A DNA stretch of 33,727 bases, from IMG/VR virus record IMGVR_UViG_3300025570_000056, positions 1 to 33,727 of that record; one strand, written 5' to 3'. The position numbers and the translations under genes are program-made. The DNA is from a virus. The notes under the pieces are model-generated. The model ran no database searches, had not been told where the DNA came from, and saw only the letters and a list, made by a program, of their open reading frames with translations. Shown piece by piece: positions 7,581 through 15,560 of this stretch (its first letter is position 1; each line of letters opens with the position of its first letter).

Positions 7581-7913
7581 ATGAGTAATCCACACTACGA
7601 ACACCAATTAAAATTAGACGCTATGAAGAAACATACTAAATTATCGTCGAGAAACAAAACCCTTCTTTTAATGGGGGCTAAGACCACTGGAAGCTTTCTA
7701 GAGGGTTATTATTATATAGAGGAAAGTTTATACATCGATGAGGCTAACTCGCTTCATTCATTCTGTACATGGATTGATGACATCATCGGTGGTGCAGGTC
7801 CAGTTAATATTGATATGCTTTGGTTAGGTTTTAAATACCCGGAAGTAGACAGATATTCTGAAGCCTGTGTAGAAATCAAGAAACAAATGGATGAAATTAA
7901 GGCTTTTCTTTAA
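7581..7913 (+). CDS. Hypothetical protein, 110 aa, lone plus-strand gene
   Basis: This is an unrecognised 110-residue soluble protein and the only convincing gene on the plus strand. It begins with a basic helical stretch (MKKHTKLSSRNK), then an aromatic, acidic middle (YYYIEESLYIDEA, FCTWIDDIIGGAG), and ends in an amphipathic helix. No catalytic motif, signal peptide or membrane segment is visible. It lies between a divergent control region and a convergent gap shared with the RuvC-like gene. Being on its own against a long leftward array suggests separate timing, for example early expression, or later acquisition; this is inference. The ATG at 7581 is preceded by A-rich sequence of the Bacteroidota type. 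Confidence 0.65.
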   Translation: MSNPHYEHQLKLDAMKKHTKLSSRNKTLLLMGAKTTGSFLEGYYYIEESLYIDEANSLHSFCTWIDDIIGGAGPVNIDMLWLGFKYPEVDRYSEACVEIKKQMDEIKAFL

Positions 7914-8088
7914 TCAGAATAGGCCTTTTAAAAAAAGATTGCAGATTTGTTGAACCTTTTTGAAACCTTTTCTGGGAACTAGCATATAAGTAATGTCTTT
8001 AAGCCAAAGCCAGATAAGGTCCTGGAAGTAAGCTTTAAGTCTGCAAGCAGAGATTGGTACCAGTTGAGGGCTTGAAGCAGAGACTTGG
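7914..8088. other. Convergent intergenic gap with degenerate repeats and possible RNA structure
   Basis: This 175-base gap lies between the 3' ends of the plus-strand gene and the RuvC-like gene and encodes no convincing protein. Its right half is visibly less AT-rich than its surroundings. Three related units occur: AAGCCAGATAAGGT (8007-8020), AAGCAGAGATTGGT (8045-8058) and AAGCAGAGACTTGGT (8075-8089). CTGG (8022-8025) can pair with CCAG (8060-8063) around an inner TCTG-CAAG-CAGA hairpin (8040-8051). At the left end, AAGGC within the end of the plus-strand gene can pair with GCCTT at 7923-7927, followed by mixed A/T runs, a weak terminator-like arrangement. A structured transcript or a bidirectional terminator is possible, but I do not recognise a known RNA family. 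Confidence 0.3.
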
Positions 8089-8790
8089 TTAGTCCGGCAA
8101 ATTTTCCCCTAGTTGCTGAAGCAAATAATGATTAAGGAACCAAGCGTCGACTAGATCATCAAATGGTTTCGGGACTTTTTTAACCTCATCACCTATATCA
8201 TTTACACAATACTTAAATAAAGAAGTCTTAGCTAACTCTGGACTCTCTACTATATTATTTAAGAAAGCAACCCAAAGAGCTAACTTATTCATATTCCCTT
8301 TACCAGCATGTTTCTTAATTGTAGTAGGTGCAACGGTCAGTAAATTTTTGACCTCGAGTCTATTAATCATTTGTTCTTTAAGGATCGCAGCTCCCGCTGC
8401 CATGTCAATCATATTATTAGTTCCCATTTTAGAACCGTATGACGTACCTTCGAAAGCAATATGATAATCTTCTTCTGTGTTTGTTATTCCTAATATCAGA
8501 TTAATTATATCATCTGCAGTTTGGATATATCTTTTAATCTTTGCAAATTCGTTTTTAGAGTAATCTCCGACTGAAGATTTCCAATCAGGTTGATGAACAA
8601 GAGTTACATCTGAAAATGTACTTATTTCTTCTTGTCTTCGCTGTTCGGCTTTTGTGCCAGAACCAGCTTTAATATAGGAGATAAAGTGATATTCATTCGT
8701 GTCAGATTGCCAGACACAAATACCAGGGGAATTAAGCGAGAAGTCAACTGTAACTAGATTCAATTTAGATTCTTTTACCCATCGCAGCAC
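8089..8790 (-). CDS. RuvC-like Holliday-junction/branch nuclease
   Basis: This is a protein of about 233 residues with the RNase H-like resolvase layout of the RuvC family. First acidic residue: Asp16 in LVTVDFSLNSPGICVW. Second: Glu114 in HIAFEGTSYG. C-terminal acidic cluster: Asp211/Asp212 and Asp215 in PFDDLVDAWFLNHYL. APTTIKKHAGKGNMNK at 154-169 matches the conserved basic segment before the last helix in RuvC-like proteins. The likely role is cutting branched DNA before packaging, the job done in T4 by the unrelated gp49 endonuclease VII. The ATG start at 8790 overlaps the upstream gene by 26 bases. A TTG at 8763, one base after that gene's stop, is an alternative that still keeps the first catalytic Asp. 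Confidence 0.75.
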   Translation of the reverse strand: MLRWVKESKLNLVTVDFSLNSPGICVWQSDTNEYHFISYIKAGSGTKAEQRRQEEISTFSDVTLVHQPDWKSSVGDYSKNEFAKIKRYIQTADDIINLILGITNTEEDYHIAFEGTSYGSKMGTNNMIDMAAGAAILKEQMINRLEVKNLLTVAPTTIKKHAGKGNMNKLALWVAFLNNIVESPELAKTSLFKYCVNDIGDEVKKVPKPFDDLVDAWFLNHYLLQQLGENLPD

Positions 8791-9142
8791 CTAGAGCAGC
8801 ACCGACTAATCTGGAAGTTAATAAATCGTAGAAGATACCTTTCTGAATACCAAGAACTTTACAGATCATTTTGCCTACGGATTTTCCTAATGCAAAACCT
8901 GCAAGACCACCAAAGATAGAACCTAAAAGTCCTTCATTAACAAGTCCCTCTTCTAATCTATCTAAATCAAAAGAACCATCTTCGTTTGCAAATTGTTGAG
9001 CAAACTGTTCTAGTGCAAAATCAACCTTATCTTCTAAATCTTGAGTCCACTCTGATTGTAAACCTTCTTGTAAAAGTTTCATGTCAGTCTTAGTTAGCTT
9101 TTGCTCAACTAAGTATTCATTAAATGTTTTAGTATCTTTCAT
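8765..9142 (-). CDS. Glycine-zipper protein with capsid-targeting-like N-terminus, 125 aa
   Basis: This is a 125-residue unrecognised protein in three parts. The N-terminus, KTFNEYLVEQ at 5-14, closely resembles the capsid-targeting peptide of T4 internal proteins (MKTYQEFIAE) and contains Leu-Val-Glu, a prohead-protease-like site. Residues 20-70 are acidic and helical, with further LQEG and LEEG sites. The C-terminal half has two glycine-zipper hydrophobic segments, LLGSIFGGLAGFALGKSVGK (72-91) and LVGAALGAAMGK (112-123), which could insert into or pass a membrane. It follows the tail-tube-like gene by 14 bases. An injected head protein that acts on the host membrane is an attractive inference; a holin-like or minor structural protein is an alternative. 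GATATATAA lies only 3 bases before the start codon. Confidence 0.55.
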   Translation of the reverse strand: MKDTKTFNEYLVEQKLTKTDMKLLQEGLQSEWTQDLEDKVDFALEQFAQQFANEDGSFDLDRLEEGLVNEGLLGSIFGGLAGFALGKSVGKMICKVLGIQKGIFYDLLTSRLVGAALGAAMGKRI

Positions 9143-9156
9143 AGTTTATATATCTT

Positions 9157-9708
9157 TTATTCTATTTCTAATCTCAAGTTTAACTTATTGTAAACAAATG
9201 AACATTCAAATGTAGAAAAATCAGATACATTCTCTGCCATGTTTAAGTTTAACTCATTAATAGATGTCATGATAATACCAGAGTATTCCATGTAAGCTAC
9301 TGAAGCTCCTTCAGCATCTAATATTCTTAAAGTCAATGGTTCAATAAACGCCTGTTTAGTAGACCTAGCATAATAATAAAGTAAAGTGTCCATCATTAAC
9401 CAATAGTTAATAAAACCATCTAATAATTGAAACGTTACTGTAAATTCTCTAGAAATTGTATTTTGAATTGGCTGTGCACCTCGATGGCTTCTTATAGTAC
9501 CATCATTATCCGATTGAGTAACAGGATCAAACGTTACACCTGGGATATTAAGCCCTTGGATAGAATAATTTACAAAATCAATTGGCTCTGCTAAAAGTCC
9601 ACCTGGAACTCTATTCAAATATTTCTTATACTTGTTAGCAACCTCTTCTGGAATAAACTTCCTAGGGAATCTAAAATCGTATGCGTTATTTCTGCTATTT
9701 AAAATCAT
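9157..9708 (-). CDS. Tail-tube/tube-initiator-like structural protein
   Basis: This 183-residue protein has the look of the gp19/gp54 tail-tube family of T4-like phages: a short N-terminal arm, a beta-rich core beginning NYSIQGLNIPGVTFDPV, a central strand-helix REFTVTFQLLDGFINYWLMM that resembles the conserved tube core, and closing beta strands (SFECSFVYNKLNLRLEI). Tube proteins stack as hexamers beneath the sheath; paralogues start the tube at the baseplate. Which paralogue this is cannot be decided here, and the main tail-tube gene could lie outside the window. Its ATG overlaps the stop of the 690-aa gene by one base, so it belongs to the structural transcript. The family call is from fold-like sequence features, not an alignment. 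Confidence 0.55.
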   Translation of the reverse strand: MILNSRNNAYDFRFPRKFIPEEVANKYKKYLNRVPGGLLAEPIDFVNYSIQGLNIPGVTFDPVTQSDNDGTIRSHRGAQPIQNTISREFTVTFQLLDGFINYWLMMDTLLYYYARSTKQAFIEPLTLRILDAEGASVAYMEYSGIIMTSINELNLNMAENVSDFSTFECSFVYNKLNLRLEIE

Positions 9709-11780
9709 TATCCAATAGTAAATTTACCTTTAGTAACCATAGTTTCTTCTGTTCCATTATCAATGCTAATATAGAAAGCGTCAGTTTGCATACCTCTAAT
9801 ACTGGTTGCATTAGCCTCGTTTATCGTAAACAAAACTTCACCACTACCCATATCAACATCTTTATTGTACACATGATTAAATTTTAACTTTGTCTTACCA
9901 TCATTAAAAGTAAGTATAACTCTTTCTGCATTTTCAAATGAAATCATATCGAAATCATCTCCTCTCTTTTTAGCTATTACAAATTTATAGTAAGATGCAA
10001 AAGGAGGAATACTAATAGATAAATCACCTTCGTCCACAAAATCAGTCGTATCAAATTCTTCAACATCTTTTATGATTGGATTATTACCAGCACCTACTAA
10101 ATTAACTTTTGCAGAACTAGCAATTACATTATGTCTTTCAACAAACGCGGGTACTGTTTTTACTGATCTTGGTAAATTGTCAGTAATAAAACCTGAGATA
10201 ATTTTATTAGCAGCAAGGCTAGGTAAAACATTGTAAACCTCAGTTAATATGTTTGGATTATCAATCTTTAAAGTACTTAACTTCTTACCGTATCTATTAG
10301 CTTGATCTACTGTTAAACTTGCTCTCTTTACAATTTGAGTATTATCTGTTTGATTGTAAATTCTCATAGTTACCTCAATAGAAAAGTTAACTGCTACATT
10401 AGCCTTATTAATTACAGGTCTAAATCTAATCGGAGTATTAAAATCTTCATACTGAGTAAATGTTGTTGTATATGATTTAATTTGAGCAGTACCTATTTGT
10501 TCAAATACATCTACATCGAAAATAACAACTATATCATCTGACGATGTTCTAATTCTATCTAATATATGACCCTCAAAGTTTGCTAGTGAATTATCTTTCT
10601 CTCCGTAAATATTAAAGTAATCACCATCAGTTGCATCTTCAACTACAACTGTAAAATCAGCAAATTCATCTTCTCTTGAAACCGTAAATACATTTTCTTC
10701 TCCAGTATAAACATAGTCATACCCTTCAATAGTTTTTAAACTATCTAGTAATGCAAATCTAATTCCGTAATTAGAAGTAGGATCTAAGTTACTTGAACCT
10801 ATAACACCATCTCCATAAAATCTATCATTAAATTCTGAATTTTGTCCAACAAGTGCTGGTACTTTTAAATTAATAAACTTAGACCAAAGAGTCTCACCTA
10901 AAATAAAAGGCTTAGGGTTAGAGAACTCATAATTACTTTGGTTTAAATAAACTATTTGAGATAAGTAATTTTGTACACCGCTTAATCTACCAGCTGTAAC
11001 TTCAAACAAAAAGCCTTCATATCCTCTTGCAGCAAAACTAAAACCAGCCTTTAAATGTAGTCTAATACTATCATATAAGATATAGTTAATATTTTGAGTA
11101 GCCTCGGATTGGTAATTTAAAAGATCTGCTTCATTACCACCTTGCCAATCTGAATTATTATTAATGTAATTATGCATATCATAATCACCGGTTGAATCAT
11201 AACCTAAAAGAGCATACTTTGTAGTATCTGTTGTACCTGGTGTTTTTACAGCATGGTATCTTCCAATTGTTTGGTTAATATCATTTCCTGTAGCCTCATC
11301 TGGTGAAGAGAATAAAGGATTAGCTCTAGTATCAACATAAATCACACCACCTATTAAATTCGGATATGTATATTCTATTTTACCGTTTATCGTTGGAGTG
11401 AATGTACCTATCATAGTCGTTGCCGAATAACTATAAATACCTAAAGCACCAGATATAGTAAAATCAGCAGGATTAGGTAAAGCACTTAAATCGAATTTAT
11501 ATGTTTTACCACTTTGTAATAACAAAGTTCTGGCTGCAAAGTTTTCTATAGCAATATAACCGCTAATAACAGTGGCATCAAAATTAACTACAGCAGAACC
11601 TAATTCATTAATTAAGTGCCTTGCTTGATACGGATTTTGATCTACCGTATCTAGAAACATAACCTCACTACCATTGTCATCTACCTCAATTCGATACTTC
11701 TCTGCATCTCCTTGATCGTGGTAAATAAACTCTAACAGGATGTCTTCGTCTATTCTAAAATATCTACTTGATTGCGCCAT
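9708..11780 (-). CDS. Large virion structural protein, 690 aa
   Basis: This is an unrecognised 690-residue protein, rich in beta-strand patterns and Asn, Thr and Asp, typical of phage tail or baseplate surface proteins. It starts MAQSSRYFRIDEDILLEFIYHD. No signal peptide, membrane segment or enzymatic motif is visible. Around 440-600 there is a beta-sandwich-like region (INKANVAVNFSIEVTMRIY and following strands). It sits directly next to the 269-aa membrane-anchored gene with no spacer and overlaps the tail-tube-like gene by one base. The setting makes a baseplate or fibre-network role likely. A counterpart of T4 gp8 or gp10 is conceivable from position but has no sequence support here. Confidence 0.6.
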   Translation of the reverse strand: MAQSSRYFRIDEDILLEFIYHDQGDAEKYRIEVDDNGSEVMFLDTVDQNPYQARHLINELGSAVVNFDATVISGYIAIENFAARTLLLQSGKTYKFDLSALPNPADFTISGALGIYSYSATTMIGTFTPTINGKIEYTYPNLIGGVIYVDTRANPLFSSPDEATGNDINQTIGRYHAVKTPGTTDTTKYALLGYDSTGDYDMHNYINNNSDWQGGNEADLLNYQSEATQNINYILYDSIRLHLKAGFSFAARGYEGFLFEVTAGRLSGVQNYLSQIVYLNQSNYEFSNPKPFILGETLWSKFINLKVPALVGQNSEFNDRFYGDGVIGSSNLDPTSNYGIRFALLDSLKTIEGYDYVYTGEENVFTVSREDEFADFTVVVEDATDGDYFNIYGEKDNSLANFEGHILDRIRTSSDDIVVIFDVDVFEQIGTAQIKSYTTTFTQYEDFNTPIRFRPVINKANVAVNFSIEVTMRIYNQTDNTQIVKRASLTVDQANRYGKKLSTLKIDNPNILTEVYNVLPSLAANKIISGFITDNLPRSVKTVPAFVERHNVIASSAKVNLVGAGNNPIIKDVEEFDTTDFVDEGDLSISIPPFASYYKFVIAKKRGDDFDMISFENAERVILTFNDGKTKLKFNHVYNKDVDMGSGEVLFTINEANATSIRGMQTDAFYISIDNGTEETMVTKGKFTIG

Positions 11781-12590
11781 TTAAAATCTTAAAAATTTTG
11801 GTGACCAATATAAGCCAAGTCCTATTGAAGGACCTGTACTAATCACTTGATTGTTGTTTAAATTAATACCATATCCTACGCCAATACCAATACCCCAACC
11901 AGCTGTTTTCTCTGATCTTCTATTTAGTCTAGTATTAACTAGGTTGATATTTTCAATATCTTTAATCACTAAACCAGGATACGTCGTTGATAGTTTTAAT
12001 CTATCTGCACCATCTTCGCCCTCTTCAATTGCAGCCATTAGGCTTAGTGTTTGTTTTAACTCAAATTTAGACTCTAACACTTTAAACTGACCAAAGTCAT
12101 ATTTAACAGTAGAGAACCCGGTTAAAAACCTTGAGTTACCGTTGCCGAAATCTGTACTAGATTCGAAATTAATTTTTGTTGTTGTAGTATCTACAATCTC
12201 TGTTGTCGTTGCAACATCTAGACTATCTGTAATTTCTAACTCTGCAGAAATCAGGGAGTTAACCTTCTTTAAGTCATCATTTAACGCAAGTGCCTTTTGG
12301 TACTTTTTAGTTAATTTAATTTGACTACCCTGTAAGTTAGATAGATCAAATTCAAAAGATCTGATCTGTGCTAACTGGTCTCCGTTATCATTTCTTAAAA
12401 CCGTAACTGAATCTTGAGCAGCTTTAAAATTATTTAGATTTCTATCAGCATCTTGTTGTGCTAACTTAACATCTTGTTTTAAATTCTCAATACTATTACA
12501 TTGTTTAAGAAATAATAAACATAGTAAAGCTCCCGCAACAAAAGTTACCAGAGTCTTATTCGATAATATATTTTTTATTTTGTCCTTCAT
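11781..12590 (-). CDS. Membrane-anchored coiled-coil protein, spanin-like
   Basis: This is a 269-residue protein with a single N-terminal membrane segment (about 13-29, LVTFVAGALLCLLFL) after a basic start, then a periplasm-type coiled coil (about 32-115), a polar Thr-rich linker and a beta-rich C-terminal region. The last 40 residues alternate Gly and hydrophobic residues (GWGIGIGVGYGI, GPSIGLGLYW) and end in Phe, like the closing strands of outer-membrane beta proteins. A chain running from inner membrane across periplasm to outer membrane is the layout of spanins, which fuse the two membranes at lysis. The LKQC near residues 28-31 does not fit a lipobox. Lysis function is inference; a membrane or superinfection role is also possible. 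Confidence 0.5.
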   Translation of the reverse strand: MKDKIKNILSNKTLVTFVAGALLCLLFLKQCNSIENLKQDVKLAQQDADRNLNNFKAAQDSVTVLRNDNGDQLAQIRSFEFDLSNLQGSQIKLTKKYQKALALNDDLKKVNSLISAELEITDSLDVATTTEIVDTTTTKINFESSTDFGNGNSRFLTGFSTVKYDFGQFKVLESKFELKQTLSLMAAIEEGEDGADRLKLSTTYPGLVIKDIENINLVNTRLNRRSEKTAGWGIGIGVGYGINLNNNQVISTGPSIGLGLYWSPKFLRF

Positions 12591-12596
12591 AATTTA

Positions 12597-13196
12597 TTAT
12601 TGCGCGTTACACCAGTCTTCAACAGGAACATAACCTGCTGTGTAATTTTCCGCCTTTTCAGTTGAACCAAACGGAAAGAAAAGCTCACCTTCGTAACCTG
12701 TTCTATTCCATGACACTTTCCATAGATCTAGCTCACCTAGTTTTTCTATAGAAGTAGCATTGCGTCTTCTATAAACATTTGATTTAACTGTCGTTTCTTC
12801 ATCAATAGTGATAGTAATTTTATCCCAGCACCCAATTTTAAAGAAGCTTCTAGTGAAACCTAAAGGGCTAGACCAATGATATGGAATTGCTTTAAGATCA
12901 ACAAAGAATTTATTATCTAATGCTAATTGTTGCGCGCTTACTAATATAGATTGTAGTAAAGGTAATTCACTAGAATCATATACTTCACCAGATAATGGTG
13001 TTAACACTATATCAGCATCTAGTGAATCCTGAGATCCATTAGCCATTCCACCTACAATATGCCAATTATAGCTATTATAGTTTGGTACATTTTGCTTTAC
13101 TGCTTCCCACCATGCCTTAACTTTAGCAGGTGTACACCTCTTAAAATCTGTAGGATCTTGGGTAGAAACGTTTGGGCCTATATTTAATATATACAT
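12597..13196 (-). CDS. Putative minimal nucleotidyltransferase-fold protein
   Basis: This 199-residue protein contains the nucleotidyltransferase (polymerase-beta-like) signature: Gly49-Gly50 in HIVGGMANG, then Asp60-Ala-Asp62 in DADIVLT, and a third acidic position, Asp100 in FFVDLKAI. The spacing and surrounding hydrophobic residues match hG[G/S]-x(9-13)-DhDh ... hDh. The reaction would be transfer of a nucleotide to an unknown acceptor. After residue 105 it is rich in Trp, Tyr and Phe and ends in a cysteine-containing tail (EDWCNAQ). It lies between the collagen-like fibre gene and the spanin-like gene, an unexpected place for an enzyme. It could modify a fibre, a host surface molecule or a nucleic acid; none is shown. 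Divergent or inactive copies of the fold also occur. Confidence 0.55.
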   Translation of the reverse strand: MYILNIGPNVSTQDPTDFKRCTPAKVKAWWEAVKQNVPNYNSYNWHIVGGMANGSQDSLDADIVLTPLSGEVYDSSELPLLQSILVSAQQLALDNKFFVDLKAIPYHWSSPLGFTRSFFKIGCWDKITITIDEETTVKSNVYRRRNATSIEKLGELDLWKVSWNRTGYEGELFFPFGSTEKAENYTAGYVPVEDWCNAQ

Positions 13197-13214
13197 CTTT
13201 TATTCTTTTAATTT

Positions 13215-15557
13215 CTAATCGCCAGAAGACCCGCCACCAGAGTCATCACAGCCGTTTATTGTTTTTGTATCTGATACTGGCGATATTGCTTGTCCGTTTG
13301 AATCAAAACCTGACGCCGTACATGTAAGAATTGCATCTTCTTCTCCTCCACTACATATACCAGTTCCAATATAGGCTACAGTACATGTCTGCGAACTTGC
13401 GTTAGTTAATTGGAATTTATTAGCATTTATTCCGGACAGTGCCCATGAGAATGACGGATTTCCATTTCCACCAGAACCGAATATATTAGTAGGAGTTCCT
13501 ACATAATCTTCAGATCCTTGTGCTGTGTAAATCCATTCTGCTCCTGTTATTGCTACTGAAGCGGATCCACCACCAGAGTTACAGTTAAACCAACCTCCGT
13601 TTAGAGGTTCATTATTATTATTCATTTGTATTGCCCAACCTCCCCAAGAGAAGCTAGGTTCGCTAGAGCTAATTATTTTTATCGAGCTTGTAGTACCAGT
13701 TACTTGGTAGTTATTTAAGAAGTAGTTCTGGAAGTTTACTCCACCTTCACCCTGTGGGTATGCGAATGTATTATTACTAACAGTTTCACTACATATTGTA
13801 CTAAAATCATCTGTTTCTACAACGTCCACTGTATATGTATATTGACTTACAGTACCTGCTATTCCTATATCGAAAGAAAGATTATTTGGATCTATTGTAT
13901 CGTTCCATCCAACAACAACCCTACCTGCTGAATTCACGTTAGGGTTAACAAAAGTATTAGAGCCTCCACCGCCCCATGAAGATATATTAACTTGAGAAGG
14001 ACTAATATTATAGCCGGCATCTGCTTCAACATAGAACGCATCGTTAATAGCATCACCTGCTCCTCCGGTTTGCGTAATAGTGTTATTAGGCGAACCTCCA
14101 GATGCAACATTATAGATTGACGCGTTTGCTATCGTACTATTTGCTCCAATTGTAACGGTATATTGTTGAGTTGGACATGGATCAACGCTTGTTAAACCTC
14201 CGGAACCATCATATTCAATAAATTCATTTACAGTAGGAATTGTCCCATTATTATGATCAGATATAGCCGTTACTTTAAAGTGTTCACCTGCAGCTAGAAG
14301 GCTTGGATTATCATTAAAGTAATCTAAAGCATCATTACGCGCAGCTGTTTGCCATTCTGCATTACTCGGATTAGGAATTCCAGTTATTTCTACTGGTACA
14401 GCTCCGACATAAGTTCCTGATCCTGAACATACAACCCCTCCACTAGAACCATAGTTTAAATTCATTTGTCCAGTTAATGTTACTGGCGCTTGATAACTAG
14501 TTGGTTGTACTACTGTAACAGAACCTGCAACAGTTTGACCTACATTATCATATCCAGAAGGAACTGTAACTGTAACCGTGAAAGATACATTATTAGTTCC
14601 AGCTGTTGTATTAGCAGCTACTGGGCCTACAGGATCTGTAACCACAGTTGTAGCATTACCATTATTAATAGTTACCACACCTGCAGCATCAACAGAAACA
14701 CTACCATTCCAGTTACTATATTGGAAAGTCGGATTACCTCCTACTAAACTTCCGTCTACATTAAGGTTTAAGTTAGTACCGCTAATTGAGATACTACCAC
14801 TAGAACCCCCAGCACCACATGGTGCTGTACATAATTCAACCCATGCATTATTAATATAACCCTCAAACTTATTAGCGCCGGAGTTATATCTAAGCATGCC
14901 GTCTTCAAAATTACCAGTAATATTAAAATTATTTAATCTAAATTCTCCAGTATATGTTGTCGGTAAATTTATTTGAAACCTAATATCTTCAGGGTTACTA
15001 TTTGGTACAATAGGCTCAACTGCAGAAAGATTAAATCTAGTATAATTATTTACACCAGTTACATCTTCGGAGTCTAATTTAATTTTAACACTAGAACTAT
15101 GCCAAAATGTAGCATATTCAGCAGCAACAGCGGAACCATTAATATCATAATGTCTACCAACATTCAAAGTAGATCTTAATGTGGTATCCCCATCATTTGC
15201 GCCAACGCCTTCGTCTAAAAATGAACTATCACCTAACCAAATAACAGGAGTCTCTAAATCAGTTCCTGGTTTTGGCTTTAAAATTCTAACGTTATTTTTA
15301 CCATCGCTAAGGTTTAAATCTATGGCAATATTTTTCCATGGGCTGGTAGTTTCACCAGAATCCCCTTTATTACCCTTGTCACCAGTATTACCAGTTGCAC
15401 CAGTTTGACCTGTGCTACCTGGATTACCTAAATCTCCTTTTGGACCAGCAGGTCCACCTCCATTAACAACTAGTTGATCGAAGTTATAGTTAATCTTCGA
15501 GAACTTGATACTGTCAGAGTCACTAGGGTGTAGTATTTCTTGAATGTTAATTGCCAT
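13215..15557 (-). CDS. Collagen-like tail fibre protein, 780 aa
   Basis: This is a long fibre protein. The N-terminus (MAINIQEILHPSDSDS ... INYNFDQL) is probably the attachment domain and is shared in outline with the 186-aa protein. Residues 35-70 form twelve Gly-X-Y triplets, including GPAGPKG and GDKGNKG, a collagen-like trimer stalk. The rest is beta-rich, with repeated immunoglobulin-like or cadherin-like strands, many Gly, Ser, Asn and Thr, and a few Cys. It ends in a Gly/Ser tail (DDSGGGSSGD). Such proteins form trimeric fibres that bind host surface sugars or proteins. It follows the 2737-aa gene by 3 bases, and a GATATATAATA motif lies 56 bases before its ATG, inside that gene. It is probably a host-range factor. 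Confidence 0.72.
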   Translation of the reverse strand: MAINIQEILHPSDSDSIKFSKINYNFDQLVVNGGGPAGPKGDLGNPGSTGQTGATGNTGDKGNKGDSGETTSPWKNIAIDLNLSDGKNNVRILKPKPGTDLETPVIWLGDSSFLDEGVGANDGDTTLRSTLNVGRHYDINGSAVAAEYATFWHSSSVKIKLDSEDVTGVNNYTRFNLSAVEPIVPNSNPEDIRFQINLPTTYTGEFRLNNFNITGNFEDGMLRYNSGANKFEGYINNAWVELCTAPCGAGGSSGSISISGTNLNLNVDGSLVGGNPTFQYSNWNGSVSVDAAGVVTINNGNATTVVTDPVGPVAANTTAGTNNVSFTVTVTVPSGYDNVGQTVAGSVTVVQPTSYQAPVTLTGQMNLNYGSSGGVVCSGSGTYVGAVPVEITGIPNPSNAEWQTAARNDALDYFNDNPSLLAAGEHFKVTAISDHNNGTIPTVNEFIEYDGSGGLTSVDPCPTQQYTVTIGANSTIANASIYNVASGGSPNNTITQTGGAGDAINDAFYVEADAGYNISPSQVNISSWGGGGSNTFVNPNVNSAGRVVVGWNDTIDPNNLSFDIGIAGTVSQYTYTVDVVETDDFSTICSETVSNNTFAYPQGEGGVNFQNYFLNNYQVTGTTSSIKIISSSEPSFSWGGWAIQMNNNNEPLNGGWFNCNSGGGSASVAITGAEWIYTAQGSEDYVGTPTNIFGSGGNGNPSFSWALSGINANKFQLTNASSQTCTVAYIGTGICSGGEEDAILTCTASGFDSNGQAISPVSDTKTINGCDDSGGGSSGD

Positions 15558-15560
15558 TGC

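Noticed and set aside
11781-12590. Lipoprotein call for the spanin-like protein from the Cys near residue 31
   Set aside because: The residues before the Cys (Leu-Lys-Gln) do not fit a lipobox; a simple membrane anchor is the better reading.
15348-15455. Short tandem repeats resembling a CRISPR or satellite array
   Set aside because: The three-codon periodicity comes from twelve Gly-X-Y collagen-like triplets in the 780-aa fibre gene; there are no spacers.
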